Source of the DNA: Lysobacter antibioticus
GTDB lineage: Bacteria > Pseudomonadota > Gammaproteobacteria > Xanthomonadales > Xanthomonadaceae
Length of the DNA stretch: 56,518 nucleotides
NCBI RefSeq assembly: GCF_000731095.1
Contig: NZ_JMTZ01000015.1
Location: forward strand, 1 to 56,518
Reading direction: 5' to 3'
Part shown: positions 26,673-35,451 of the stretch, piece by piece
How positions within the stretch are numbered: the stretch's first letter is position 1
How the letters are laid out: every line of letters begins with the position of its first letter
Position numbers and translations under genes: made by a program
Notes under the pieces: model-generated
The model's database searches: none
What the model was told of the DNA's origin: nothing
The model's input: only the letters and a program-made list of their open reading frames with translations

Positions 26673-28814
26673 GTGGAAAAGTTGAGAGTGCTTCTGGTCG
26701 ATAACTACGACAGCTTCACCCACAACATCGCGCACTACCTGGGCGAGGCCAACGGCACGCCGCCCACGGTGGTCGCCAACGATCGCATCGAATGGGCGCA
26801 GATCGACGCCGCCGATTACGACGCGATCGTGATTTCCCCGGGCCCGGGCCGCCCGGAACGCGCCGGCGACATGGGTGTGAGCAACGACGTGCTCGCCATG
26901 GCCGCCGTGCCGGTGCTCGGCATCTGTCTGGGCCACCAGGCGCTGGTGCATGCCTTCGGCGGCAGCATCGTGCACGCGCCGGAGCCGATGCACGGGCGCC
27001 TGAGCGCGGTCGTGCACGACGGCAGCGCGCTGTTCGCCCACATTCCCTCGCCGTTCGACGTCGTGCGCTATCACTCGTTGATGGCGGCCGAGCCTCTGCC
27101 GGAAGGGTTGCGCGTGACCGCGCGCACCGCCGACGGCCTGGTGATGGCGCTCGAGCACGTCAGCCGCCCCCTGTGGGGCGTTCAGTTCCATCCCGAGTCG
27201 ATCCACACCGAATTCGGCCACCAGATCATCGACAACTTCATCGAATTGGCGCGCAGCCACACCTTGCGCAAGCGCAGACGCCGCAGTGGCGACAGCGCCG
27301 TCGGCAGCGAGCCGGAGACGGCACGGCCGGCACCGACGCAAGCCTGGCGCATCCAGTCGCGCCGCATCGGCGCCGAAGCCGATCCGCAGTCGGTGTTCCT
27401 GGAGTGCTTCGCCGCCAGCGATGCCGCGTTCTGGCTCGACTCCAGCGCGGTGCGTCCGGGCTATTCGCGTTTCAGCTTCATGGGCGACGGCAACGAGCCG
27501 GGCGCGCACAGCCTGGTGCATCGGGTCGGCCAGGGCAGCGGCGACGCCGGCGAAGGCGAGCGCTTGTTCGGCCGGATCCGCGACGGCCTGGCGGTCGCGC
27601 TGCACGGCGGCGAAACCCTGCCGTTCGATTTCGTCGGCGGCTGGGTCGGCTACTTCGGCTACGAGCTCAAGGCCTTGACCGAAGTCGGCGGCCCGCATCG
27701 CTCGCGCCAGCCGGACCTGTTCCTGCGCTTCATCAATCGCTTCCTCGCCTACGATCACCTGGAACGCTGCTGGCATGCGGTCGCCACCGGCCCGGCCGAG
27801 CGCGCAAGCGAAGACGCCGCCTGGCTCGAACGCATGGCCGCGCGCCTGGACCAGGTGCCGCCCGCGCCGGCGTTGCGCCACGGCGAGCGCGCAACGCCGG
27901 TGGAGTTCCACCTCGAACTCGACCGCGCCGCTTACAGCGAGCGCATCGGCCGCTGTTTCGAGCAGATCGGCGACGGCGAAACCTACGAGGTCTGCCTGAC
28001 CAATCGCCTGCGCGCACAGGTCGACCTGGACCCGGTCGAGCTGTATCGCCACCTGCGCCAGATCAACCCCGCGCCCTATTCCGCCTTGCTGCGCCACGAC
28101 GGTTTCGACGTACTGAGTTCTTCGCCCGAGCGCTTCCTGCGCCTGAGCCCGAACGGCGTGGTCGAGATCAAGCCGATCAAGGGCACCCGCCCGCGCTCGG
28201 CCCGCGACGAGGACGACCGCGCGGTCCTGGCCGAACTCAAGCACTGCGAGAAGGACCGCGCCGAGAACCTGATGATCGTCGACCTGACCCGCAACGACCT
28301 GGCCCGCGTGTGCGAGGTCGGCTCGGTGTGGGTGCCCAAGCTGATGCAGGTCGAGAGCTATGCCTCGGTGCATCAGCTGGTGTCGACGGTGCGCGCACAG
28401 CTGCGTGCAGGTTTGGACGTGATCGACCTGCTCCAGGCCACCTTCCCCGGCGGCTCGATGACCGGCGCGCCGAAGCGCCGCACCCTGGAAATCATCGACA
28501 CCCTCGAAGCCTCGGCGCGCGGCATCTATTCCGGCGCGATCGGCTATCTGTCGCTCAACGGCGCCGCCGACCTGAGCATGGTGATCCGCACCCTGGTCCA
28601 CCAGGACGGCAGTCTGGAGCTCGGCGTCGGCGGCGCGGTGATCGCGCTGTCGGATGCCGACGGCGAATTCGAGGAACTCCTGGTCAAGGCACGCGCGCCG
28701 ATGCGTGCGGTAGCGCGCTGCGCCAGCGGCGACGCCGAGGCCTGGCGAATTCCCGGCGAACTCTCGCCGCACACCGACGCACCCGCCGTTCCCGTCGCGC
28801 AGCTAGGGACTTAA
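26673..28814 (+). CDS. pabAB: Fused aminodeoxychorismate synthase (PabA-PabB)
   Basis: 713 aa. Starts at GTG 26673, chosen because AAGGAG lies 9 bases upstream and the glutamine-amidotransferase fold starts at residue 5. Residues 5-195 are the PabA part: DNYDSFTHN, ICLGHQA with nucleophile Cys85, and FHPES with His173-Glu175. A basic linker (about 196-225) leads to the PabB part. That carries SSSPERFLR, KPIKGTRPR with Lys503, TRNDLARVCEVGSV and FPGGSMTGAPKRR. The Lys in PIKGT marks aminodeoxychorismate synthase; anthranilate synthases have PIAGT. It converts chorismate and glutamine to 4-amino-4-deoxychorismate. First gene of the operon, 2 bases before the next. The fusion and its place with a PabC-like gene suggest a dedicated secondary-metabolite supply rather than folate. 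Confidence 0.95.
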   Translation: MEKLRVLLVDNYDSFTHNIAHYLGEANGTPPTVVANDRIEWAQIDAADYDAIVISPGPGRPERAGDMGVSNDVLAMAAVPVLGICLGHQALVHAFGGSIVHAPEPMHGRLSAVVHDGSALFAHIPSPFDVVRYHSLMAAEPLPEGLRVTARTADGLVMALEHVSRPLWGVQFHPESIHTEFGHQIIDNFIELARSHTLRKRRRRSGDSAVGSEPETARPAPTQAWRIQSRRIGAEADPQSVFLECFAASDAAFWLDSSAVRPGYSRFSFMGDGNEPGAHSLVHRVGQGSGDAGEGERLFGRIRDGLAVALHGGETLPFDFVGGWVGYFGYELKALTEVGGPHRSRQPDLFLRFINRFLAYDHLERCWHAVATGPAERASEDAAWLERMAARLDQVPPAPALRHGERATPVEFHLELDRAAYSERIGRCFEQIGDGETYEVCLTNRLRAQVDLDPVELYRHLRQINPAPYSALLRHDGFDVLSSSPERFLRLSPNGVVEIKPIKGTRPRSARDEDDRAVLAELKHCEKDRAENLMIVDLTRNDLARVCEVGSVWVPKLMQVESYASVHQLVSTVRAQLRAGLDVIDLLQATFPGGSMTGAPKRRTLEIIDTLEASARGIYSGAIGYLSLNGAADLSMVIRTLVHQDGSLELGVGGAVIALSDADGEFEELLVKARAPMRAVARCASGDAEAWRIPGELSPHTDAPAVPVAQLGT

Positions 28815-28816
28815 GC

Positions 28817-31537
28817 ATGCAACGCAGCCATATCGTCACCGGGGCCAATGGCTACCTGGGCTCCCACCTCGTGCTCGAACTGTTGCTCGGCCAGCCCGAA
28901 GCGCAGGTCGTCTGCATCGCCCGCAGCGATGGCGGCGACGCGCGGCAGCGGGTCGTCACCGCCGTGCGCCTGGCCGCGCAGACCTGCGGCCAGGCCTTGC
29001 AGGCCGAAGCACTGGCGCGCCTGCAGGTGGTGAGCGGCAATCCCTTACGGCCCGAGGCCGGTCTCGCCGAGCGCATCGCCCAGGCCGTCGCCGGCCGCGG
29101 CGACGCCACCTTCTGGCACGTCGCCGCGACCGTGCGCTTCACCGAATCCGAAGCCGGCGAGCTCGAACGCATCAACACCCAGGGCGCGACCCACGCGCTG
29201 GAACTGGCGATCGCCGCAGGCTGCTCGGACTACAACTACGTCAGCACCGCCTACGTCTGCGGCGACCGCAGCGGCGAGATCGCAGAACAGCTCGAGCCGC
29301 AGGCGCCGGCCAACTTCTCCAACCCCTATGAGCGCAGCAAGTTCGAAGCCGAGCGCCGCATCGTCGCGCGCGCCGAGGCCGCCGGCCTGGCCTGGCGGAT
29401 CCTGCGCCCGAGCATCATCGTCGGCCATTCGCGCACCTGGCTCAGCGCCAGCGACAGCGGCCTCTACAAGTTCTGCGAACTGCTGGAAGAGTTCTGGTCG
29501 TCGCAGCGCGGCGCGGCGGCGGCGCGCAGCCTGCGCTTCGCCGCACCGGAGAACGCGCACCTCAACCTGGTGCCGGTCGACGTGTGCGTGGCCGAAATGC
29601 TCGCCATCGACGCCAATACGGATAGCCGCAAGGGCATCTATCACCTGGTCTCGGCCAGCACGGTGCCGACCGCCGACTTCCTGTCCAGCGTCGCCGCGGC
29701 CACCGGCATCCCGCTGACGATGGCGAGCGCCCAGGAGCTGGCCGAACAACCGCTGTCGCGGCGCGAAGTCGAATTCGCGCGCCGTGTCGCCCATTACCGC
29801 CCTTACCTGTACGGCGACAAGCGCTTCGAGCGTGCCGCCAGCGTGCGCGCGTGCGGCAGCGACCTGCAAACCGAGCGCCGCATCGATCGCCAGGCAGTGC
29901 TGTCGTGGCTGCAGGCCTTCCTCAAGCGCAGCCGGGTGCATAGCGACGCTTCGCCGGAAGCGCGGCTGTTCACCCAGCAGCGTGCGTTACCGGCGCACTT
30001 CAACGTCACCGAGCATCTGCTGCAGGGCGCGGCGCGCGCCTACCCGGACAAGATCGCCATCCGCCACGAAGGCGGCGAGATCCGCTACGCCGAACTCGCC
30101 GAGCGCATCGCCGCCTGCGCACGGCGTTTGTCGGCGGCCGGCGTGCATTACCAACAACGGGTCGCGCTGATCTCGCACGACGGCATCGAGCATGTCGCTG
30201 CCTTGCTCGCGGTGATGCATCTCGGCGCGGTCTGCACGCTGATCAACCCGCTGCTGCCGGCGCGCGACATCGCCGCTTTGCTGGAACAGGCCGAGGTGAG
30301 CCTGGTGGTCGCCGACGTCACGGCCCGCCAGCGCCTGAACGAGATCGATGCCGGCGCGCCGCTGCTGCCGCTGGAAGCGGTCTGCGCCGCACCGAGCGGC
30401 CGCGAGCGCGAGCCGCTGTTGGCCTCGCCGACCGGGCCGCTGGACCATGCCTTCGCGGTATTCACTTCCGGCTCGGTCGGCCAGCCCAAGCTGATCGAGC
30501 ACCGGCACCTGGATCCGATCGTCGCCACCGAGCGCTATGCCGCCCACCTGCTCGATCTGCGCGTCAGCGACGTGCTGTTCTCGGCCTCGCGCACCAGCTT
30601 CGCCTTCGGCCTGCAGAACCTGCTGATCGCCCTGCTCAAGGGCGCGACCGCGGTGATCGCACCGCAGAAGATCTCGGCCGCGGTGGTCGCCGAGCTGATC
30701 GTCGCCGCGCGCCCGACCGTCATGTTCGCGGTGCCTACCGTCTATCAGTACCTGCTCGACGACGAGGCGCTGTCGAACCGGATCGAGGGCCGCAACAGCC
30801 TGCGCCTGTGCATCGCCGCCGGCGAACGCCTGCCGCAGGCGGTGGCGACGCGCTGGTTGCAGCGCCACGGCATCCGCCTGCTCGACAGTCTCGGCTCCAC
30901 CGAAGCCTTCTCGACCTACCTCAGCAATGTCGCCGACGGCGACTACCAGGGCTCGACCGGCAAGCTCGTGCCCGGCTTCGATGCGGTGCTGCGCCACCAC
31001 GACGGCCGTCCCTGCCGCAAGGGCGAACGCGGGGTGATGTGGCTGCGCGGGCCGTCGCTGTCGGTATCGCGCCAGGACCGCAACGCCGGCAGCCGATTCC
31101 ACGGCGGTTGGTACTGCACCAACGACGTGTTCTGGCGCGACGGCGACGGCTACTTCCACTTCTGCGGCCGCCACGACGAGATGTTCAAGGTCGCCGGGCA
31201 ATGGGTGTCGCCGCTCGACCTGGAGGAAGTGCTGCTGAGCCATCCGCTGGTGCGCGAGGCGGCGATCACCTCCAGCGCCGACGGCGTCGCCACCGAGGAC
31301 TCCAGCACCCTGCGCACCAAGGCCTGGGTGGTGTCCGACCAGGCCTCGCCGGACCTCGCCGAAGAATTGCGCACCCTGTGCAAGACCCGCCTGGATGCGC
31401 GGCGCTATCCGCACCTGGTCGAGTTCGTCGATGCGCTGCCGCGCACCAGCACCGGAAAGCTGCAGCGCGCTCCGCTGCGCAGACGCGCCGAGGAACAGTC
31501 GGCCGCCGCGCATGCCGCCGAAACCATCCCCGCCTGA
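28817..31537 (+). CDS. Thioester-reductase-like SDR fused to an adenylate-forming ligase
   Basis: 906 aa. Residues 1-370 are an extended SDR of the thioester-reductase/fatty-acyl reductase type: NAD(P) loop TGANGYLGSH (Gly9, Gly12, Gly15), YVSTAYV (141-147) and Tyr171-xxx-Lys175 in NPYERSKFEAER. Residues from about 385 to the end are an ANL adenylating domain. It shows FTSGSVGQPK (A3), DSLGSTEAF (A5), CTNDVFWRDGDGY and GRHDEMFKVAGQWVS (A7-A8), and STGKLQRAP with the A10 Lys. The usual order in carboxylic acid reductases is adenylation, carrier, reductase. Here the order is reversed and no carrier domain with the DSL motif is present. It may activate an aryl or acyl acid and reduce or transfer it. 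AGGGA precedes the ATG; 10 bases separate it from the next gene. Confidence 0.88.
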   Translation: MQRSHIVTGANGYLGSHLVLELLLGQPEAQVVCIARSDGGDARQRVVTAVRLAAQTCGQALQAEALARLQVVSGNPLRPEAGLAERIAQAVAGRGDATFWHVAATVRFTESEAGELERINTQGATHALELAIAAGCSDYNYVSTAYVCGDRSGEIAEQLEPQAPANFSNPYERSKFEAERRIVARAEAAGLAWRILRPSIIVGHSRTWLSASDSGLYKFCELLEEFWSSQRGAAAARSLRFAAPENAHLNLVPVDVCVAEMLAIDANTDSRKGIYHLVSASTVPTADFLSSVAAATGIPLTMASAQELAEQPLSRREVEFARRVAHYRPYLYGDKRFERAASVRACGSDLQTERRIDRQAVLSWLQAFLKRSRVHSDASPEARLFTQQRALPAHFNVTEHLLQGAARAYPDKIAIRHEGGEIRYAELAERIAACARRLSAAGVHYQQRVALISHDGIEHVAALLAVMHLGAVCTLINPLLPARDIAALLEQAEVSLVVADVTARQRLNEIDAGAPLLPLEAVCAAPSGREREPLLASPTGPLDHAFAVFTSGSVGQPKLIEHRHLDPIVATERYAAHLLDLRVSDVLFSASRTSFAFGLQNLLIALLKGATAVIAPQKISAAVVAELIVAARPTVMFAVPTVYQYLLDDEALSNRIEGRNSLRLCIAAGERLPQAVATRWLQRHGIRLLDSLGSTEAFSTYLSNVADGDYQGSTGKLVPGFDAVLRHHDGRPCRKGERGVMWLRGPSLSVSRQDRNAGSRFHGGWYCTNDVFWRDGDGYFHFCGRHDEMFKVAGQWVSPLDLEEVLLSHPLVREAAITSSADGVATEDSSTLRTKAWVVSDQASPDLAEELRTLCKTRLDARRYPHLVEFVDALPRTSTGKLQRAPLRRRAEEQSAAAHAAETIPA

Positions 31538-31547
31538 GGTAGACCCC

Positions 31548-33224
31548 ATGCTGTCCCGATTGAAGTTCATCTTCGATGGCGGCCTGACCGTCGCCAATGC
31601 GCTGGAGAAGTCGATCGCCGTCTACGGCGAAGATTTCGAAGTGCTGCGTTTCTCCGGCTCGCTCGAACGTTTCGGCGTCGGCGGACGGGCCATCACCGCC
31701 GGACAGCTGCGCCGGCTGTCGGACCGGCTGTCGCAGACCCTGCTCGACCTGGGCCTGGAACGCTACGACCGGGTCGCGATCTATCTCGACAACGGCGTCG
31801 AATACCTGATCTATTCGCTGGCCATCATGCGCGCCGGCGCGATCACCGTGCCGATCAACGGCGGCATGCGCGCCGAAGACCTCAACGCCTACCTCGACTA
31901 CACCGGCGCGCGCCTGGTCTTCATCGACCGCGAGCGGCTGCCGCGACTGGACGCGGGCGCGCTGGCGCAGGGCCGCCGCGTCGCCATCGTCACCGATGCC
32001 GTGCAGGCCGGCGATGCCGGCAGCGTGGCCCTGAGCGAATGCCTGGCGCCGCGCGCCGACGGTTTCGCGCCGGTGCGCATGCATCAGCACGACGACGTGA
32101 TGATCGTCCACACCTCCGGCACCACCGGCTTCCCCAAGGGCGTGCTGCACGGCTCCTACAGCCTGGTCCGCGCCACCAAGGGCCAGCTGATGATCCAGCC
32201 GATCACCCGCAACAACCGCATCCTGCTGGCCTCGCCGACCAACCACCACATCACCCAGGCCAGCATCGTCAGCTGCCTCGCCGCCGGCGTGCCCGGCTAC
32301 GTGCCGGCGAAGGAAACCCCCGAGCAACTGCTGTCGATCATTGAACGCGAGCGCTGCTCGCTGATCCTGTCCTTCCCCGACGTCTACCAGGGCATGTGCG
32401 ACGCCGGCCTGTCGCGCTTCGACCTGTCCCACGTCAAGGCCTGGATGGCCGGCGGCGACTCCAGCCACGAAGTGCACATCCGCCAGCTCACCGCGCACGG
32501 CGCGATGGCGCGGGTGTTCGGCAAGCGCCTGCTGAGCTCGATGTACCTGGAATTCTTCGGCACCTCCGAGGTCGGTTTCGCCGCTCTGATGAAGGTCAGC
32601 TTTTCCTTCACCAAGCGCTTCGACCGCTATGTCGGCAAGCCGACCATGGTCAGCCCCAAGGTCAAGATCGCCGACGAAGACGGCCGCGCGCTGCCGGTCG
32701 GCCAACCGGGCCGCCTGATGGTCAAGGGCCCGACCCTGTTCAAGGGCTATTGGAACGCCCACGACCGTTTGCACGGCGTGCATTTCGACGGCTGGTGGTG
32801 GACCGGCGATGTCGCGGTCAAGACCCGCGAAGGCGGTTACTACCACCTCGACCGCGAAGTGGATTCGATCCGCGTCGGCGACGGCCGCGTCTATTCGCTG
32901 CAGTGGGAGGAACGCATCCTCAAGCACCCGGCGGTGGCCGACGTGGCGGTGGTCGAGCTGAGCCGTGCCGACCGCAGCACCGGCGCCGGCGCGGTCATCG
33001 AATGCCGCCCCGGCCAACCGACCGACGCCAGCGCCTTCGAGGCCTGGCTGCGCCAACAGGTGCCCGGCTACGACGGCCTGCGTATCGAAGTGCTGCCGCC
33101 CGGCGAGCAACTGCCGCGCGGGCTCACCGGCAAGGTGCTCAAGCGCCACGTCCGCGAACGCTACGCGTCCGTGCCTGCCGCAGCGCCCGTCGTAACGCCC
33201 GCCACAGCCCCCGCCTCGATCTGA
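31548..33224 (+). CDS. Second adenylate-forming (AMP-dependent) ligase
   Basis: 558 aa, GAGG 8 bases before the ATG. ANL superfamily core: HTSGTTGFPKGVLHGS (A3, residues about 187-202), YLEFFGTSEVGFAAL (A5), DGWWWTGDVAVKTREGGYYHL (A7, shortened) and DREVDSIRVGDGRVYS (A8). The C-terminal lysine block is RGLTGKVLKRHVRERY. It should make an acyl- or aryl-adenylate and pass it to CoA or directly to an amine. The substrate code cannot be read without a structure; pABA or a fatty or aryl acid partner are candidates from context. It ends in an Ala/Pro/Val tail of about 20 aa. Part of the same operon. Confidence 0.88.
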   Translation: MLSRLKFIFDGGLTVANALEKSIAVYGEDFEVLRFSGSLERFGVGGRAITAGQLRRLSDRLSQTLLDLGLERYDRVAIYLDNGVEYLIYSLAIMRAGAITVPINGGMRAEDLNAYLDYTGARLVFIDRERLPRLDAGALAQGRRVAIVTDAVQAGDAGSVALSECLAPRADGFAPVRMHQHDDVMIVHTSGTTGFPKGVLHGSYSLVRATKGQLMIQPITRNNRILLASPTNHHITQASIVSCLAAGVPGYVPAKETPEQLLSIIERERCSLILSFPDVYQGMCDAGLSRFDLSHVKAWMAGGDSSHEVHIRQLTAHGAMARVFGKRLLSSMYLEFFGTSEVGFAALMKVSFSFTKRFDRYVGKPTMVSPKVKIADEDGRALPVGQPGRLMVKGPTLFKGYWNAHDRLHGVHFDGWWWTGDVAVKTREGGYYHLDREVDSIRVGDGRVYSLQWEERILKHPAVADVAVVELSRADRSTGAGAVIECRPGQPTDASAFEAWLRQQVPGYDGLRIEVLPPGEQLPRGLTGKVLKRHVRERYASVPAAAPVVTPATAPASI

Positions 33225-33257
33225 CCTTCCCATCACTTCACCGACAAGGACTTCCGC

Positions 33258-34070
33258 ATGAGCAGCACCGTTACCGCCATCGCCGACGCCCACGCCGCGC
33301 CGTTCGACTACGCCCCCGGCTCGATCGACTTTCCCGACCTGCCCAACGTGCCGGAAGAGTATCGCCACGAGCTGATCCGGCTGATGGCGATCCAGGCCTA
33401 TTCCGAAGAAAAGGCCGCCACCGAAGGCATCGAGTGGATCGCCAACGCGCCCGACTACAAGCGCCGCCGCGTGTTCGCCAAGATCATCGCCGAGGAAGCG
33501 CGCCATAGTTATCTGATCTATAACCTGCTCGAGCGCATGGGCGTTCCGGAAAAGCAGGCCATCGCCATCGCCGAAGGCCGCGCCCACCGGCCGATGCACG
33601 ACGCCTCGTTGGAGGGCCCGCTCAGCGTCGGCGACGAAAGCAACGAGTGGATCGACATCATGTTGAACCACATGTTCCTCGACCGCGCCGGCAAGTTCAT
33701 GGTCGGCAACTTCTGCGAAGCCAGCTTCAAGCCCTGGGCCGAAGCCAACCAGACCATCCTGCGCGAGGAGCGCGGCCACATCGGCTTCGGCTTCGCCGAA
33801 CTGCGCACCTACCTGGCCGAAAAGGGCGAGACCAACGAAGCGCGGATCAAGATCTCCAACTGGTACGCCAAGGGCCTGAACTTCTTCGGCCCGCCGTCGA
33901 CCTCGCGCGGCGCGCGGCTCAGCGCCTACGGCCTCAAGCGCAAGGACAACGAAACCCTGCGCAACGAGTTCCGCGCCGAAGTCGAGGACGTGTTCAACGA
34001 ACTCGGCCGCCAGGATCTGATCGAGCTGGAGAAGAACGACTTCCCCTACCGCTCCGGCAACGAGGGCTGA
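33258..34070 (+). CDS. Ferritin-like diiron oxygenase, BoxB/PaaA-like
   Basis: 270 aa, AAGGA before the ATG. Two helical ExxH motifs are clear: AEEARHSY (Glu80, His83) and REERGHIG (Glu171, His174). Other likely iron ligands are an acidic residue at 50-51 (YSEEKAAT) and Asp142 (FLDRAGKF), giving the E, ExxH, D, ExxH pattern of BoxB and the PaaA/PaaC family of ring-oxidising diiron proteins. Such enzymes epoxidise aromatic CoA thioesters; relatives of similar fold also oxidise amines. No reductase partner gene is in the operon. With pABA as the likely aromatic, it could oxidise either the ring or the nitrogen. The exact family is my reading of motif spacing. Confidence 0.75.
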   Translation: MSSTVTAIADAHAAPFDYAPGSIDFPDLPNVPEEYRHELIRLMAIQAYSEEKAATEGIEWIANAPDYKRRRVFAKIIAEEARHSYLIYNLLERMGVPEKQAIAIAEGRAHRPMHDASLEGPLSVGDESNEWIDIMLNHMFLDRAGKFMVGNFCEASFKPWAEANQTILREERGHIGFGFAELRTYLAEKGETNEARIKISNWYAKGLNFFGPPSTSRGARLSAYGLKRKDNETLRNEFRAEVEDVFNELGRQDLIELEKNDFPYRSGNEG

Positions 34071-34074
34071 GCCC

Positions 34075-35445
34075 ATGGCGCCGACGACCTCTCGCGACTT
34101 TCGCCTTGGACGCTTCAATCAGATCTACGCTCAACTCAACCTGATCTGCAACGCCAATTCCTGCGACTGGATCGAGCTGGACTCGGCGCCCGACCTCGCC
34201 CTGCTGAAGCGGGCGATCGAGCACACCATCGACCGTCATCCGCGCGCGCGCTCGGTCCAGTACCAGCGCGGCGTGATCCTGGGCTGGCGTCATCTGGCCC
34301 AGCGGTTGCCGATCGAAATCGAACAGCGCAGCAGCATCAACGTCGACCCGGCGCGTTTGCGCGCCGAGTTGCTCGGCAATGCCTGGAACGAACGCGTGCC
34401 GACCCGCGGCGGCCACCCGTTCCGCTTCATCTACACCCGCACGCCCGAGAAACACATCCTGCAGTTCCTCACCAGCCACACCTTCACCGACGGCAAGGCC
34501 GCGCAGTTGTTCTCCGGCGACATCGCCGAGGCCTACGGCCGCCTCTCGGCGGGGCTGCCGCTCGACCCGGAAGTGATCGACCTGCCCGAGCACAACCACG
34601 ACCGCCTGTTCCTGGCCAAGCTGCGCGGCGCCGAGGCGCTGCGCCTGGCCTGGAAAGGCGTGGCCGGCTTCTTCCACGACCTGGTCATGCCGGCCGGGCG
34701 TCTGCTCATCTCCGGCAAGCGCAGCGGCGAGACCGACGTGCTGATGATCGAGTTGCCGGCGCCGATGCTGGAAGCGCTCAAGGCCGCCGGCGCGCGCCGC
34801 GGCAGCACCATCCATCCGCTGCTGCTGCTCGCCCTGCTGCGCACCGCGCAGGCCGATGCCGGCCGCCAGGGCAAACGCCTCAAGCACGGCCTGCGCATCG
34901 TCGACAACTTCAGCCTGCGCCGCTTCGTCGACGACCCGCGCGTGCACAAGCTGTACGACTGCGTGGCCGTGCCGTATACGCTGGAACTGGACCCCAACGA
35001 AGACGACGAAGCGGTGATCCAGCGCGCCAACGCACGCCTGGACGCACTCAAGAACGGCGAGATCCTGTCCGAGCTGTACCGCTTCCGCCTGCTGTTCCAA
35101 AGCTCGCTGCTGCTGCCGAAGGCGGCGACGATCCGCTTCGCCGCCAACGTGCTGACCCGGGCCAACCTGATCTGCACCAACGTCGGCCCGATCGACACCC
35201 GCCTGGAGCACTTCGGCCCGATCCCGGTGCGCACCTATTACTCGTTCCCGCAGTTGTTCCCGCCGGGCGAGGTGATGGTGCAGGTCAGCGCCTTCCGCGG
35301 CCATCTGCGCCTGGTCTACCTCTACGACAAGGGCCAGATGAACGAGGCGCAGATGCGCGAGCGCTTCGTCTATCCGCTGATCGCCGAGCTGAGCCGCATC
35401 ACCGGTGCGAGCTCCCTTCCCGAACACATCGCCGCCCACGGCTGA
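34075..35445 (+). CDS. Condensation/acyltransferase-fold protein
   Basis: 456 aa, starting 4 bases after the previous stop. N-terminal region like NRPS condensation domains and WS/DGAT or alcohol-acyltransferase relatives: ...ALLKRAIEHTIDRHPRARS, then SHTFTDG at 134-140. The standard motif is HHxxxDG; the first His is replaced by Ser, but the catalytic second His (His135) and Asp139-Gly140 remain. A late NVGPIDTRLEHFG block resembles the conserved segment of this fold. It would join an activated acyl group to an amine or alcohol acceptor. A stand-alone copy with no carrier domain in the operon suggests CoA- or adenylate-bound donors. Confidence 0.78.
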   Translation: MAPTTSRDFRLGRFNQIYAQLNLICNANSCDWIELDSAPDLALLKRAIEHTIDRHPRARSVQYQRGVILGWRHLAQRLPIEIEQRSSINVDPARLRAELLGNAWNERVPTRGGHPFRFIYTRTPEKHILQFLTSHTFTDGKAAQLFSGDIAEAYGRLSAGLPLDPEVIDLPEHNHDRLFLAKLRGAEALRLAWKGVAGFFHDLVMPAGRLLISGKRSGETDVLMIELPAPMLEALKAAGARRGSTIHPLLLLALLRTAQADAGRQGKRLKHGLRIVDNFSLRRFVDDPRVHKLYDCVAVPYTLELDPNEDDEAVIQRANARLDALKNGEILSELYRFRLLFQSSLLLPKAATIRFAANVLTRANLICTNVGPIDTRLEHFGPIPVRTYYSFPQLFPPGEVMVQVSAFRGHLRLVYLYDKGQMNEAQMRERFVYPLIAELSRITGASSLPEHIAAHG

Positions 35446-35451
35446 GCCCCC

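Noticed and set aside
26673-28814. Anthranilate synthase or PhzE-type phenazine enzyme for the first operon gene
   Set aside because: The motif is PIKGT with Lys503, which is typical of aminodeoxychorismate synthase; TrpE and PhzE types have PIAGT. A PabC-like gene lies in the same operon and no other phenazine gene is present.
33258-34070. AurF-type p-aminobenzoate N-oxygenase
   Set aside because: Substrate context would fit, but the ligand spacing (E, ExxH, D, ExxH) fits BoxB/PaaA better than the AurF pattern. I keep N-oxidation only as a possible function.
31266-34118. Long minus-strand open frame across the two ligase genes and the diiron gene
   Set aside because: It is antisense to three well-supported genes. 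Its composition (Asp, Gly, Val, His and Gln-rich without motifs) is what high-GC codon bias creates on the opposite strand.
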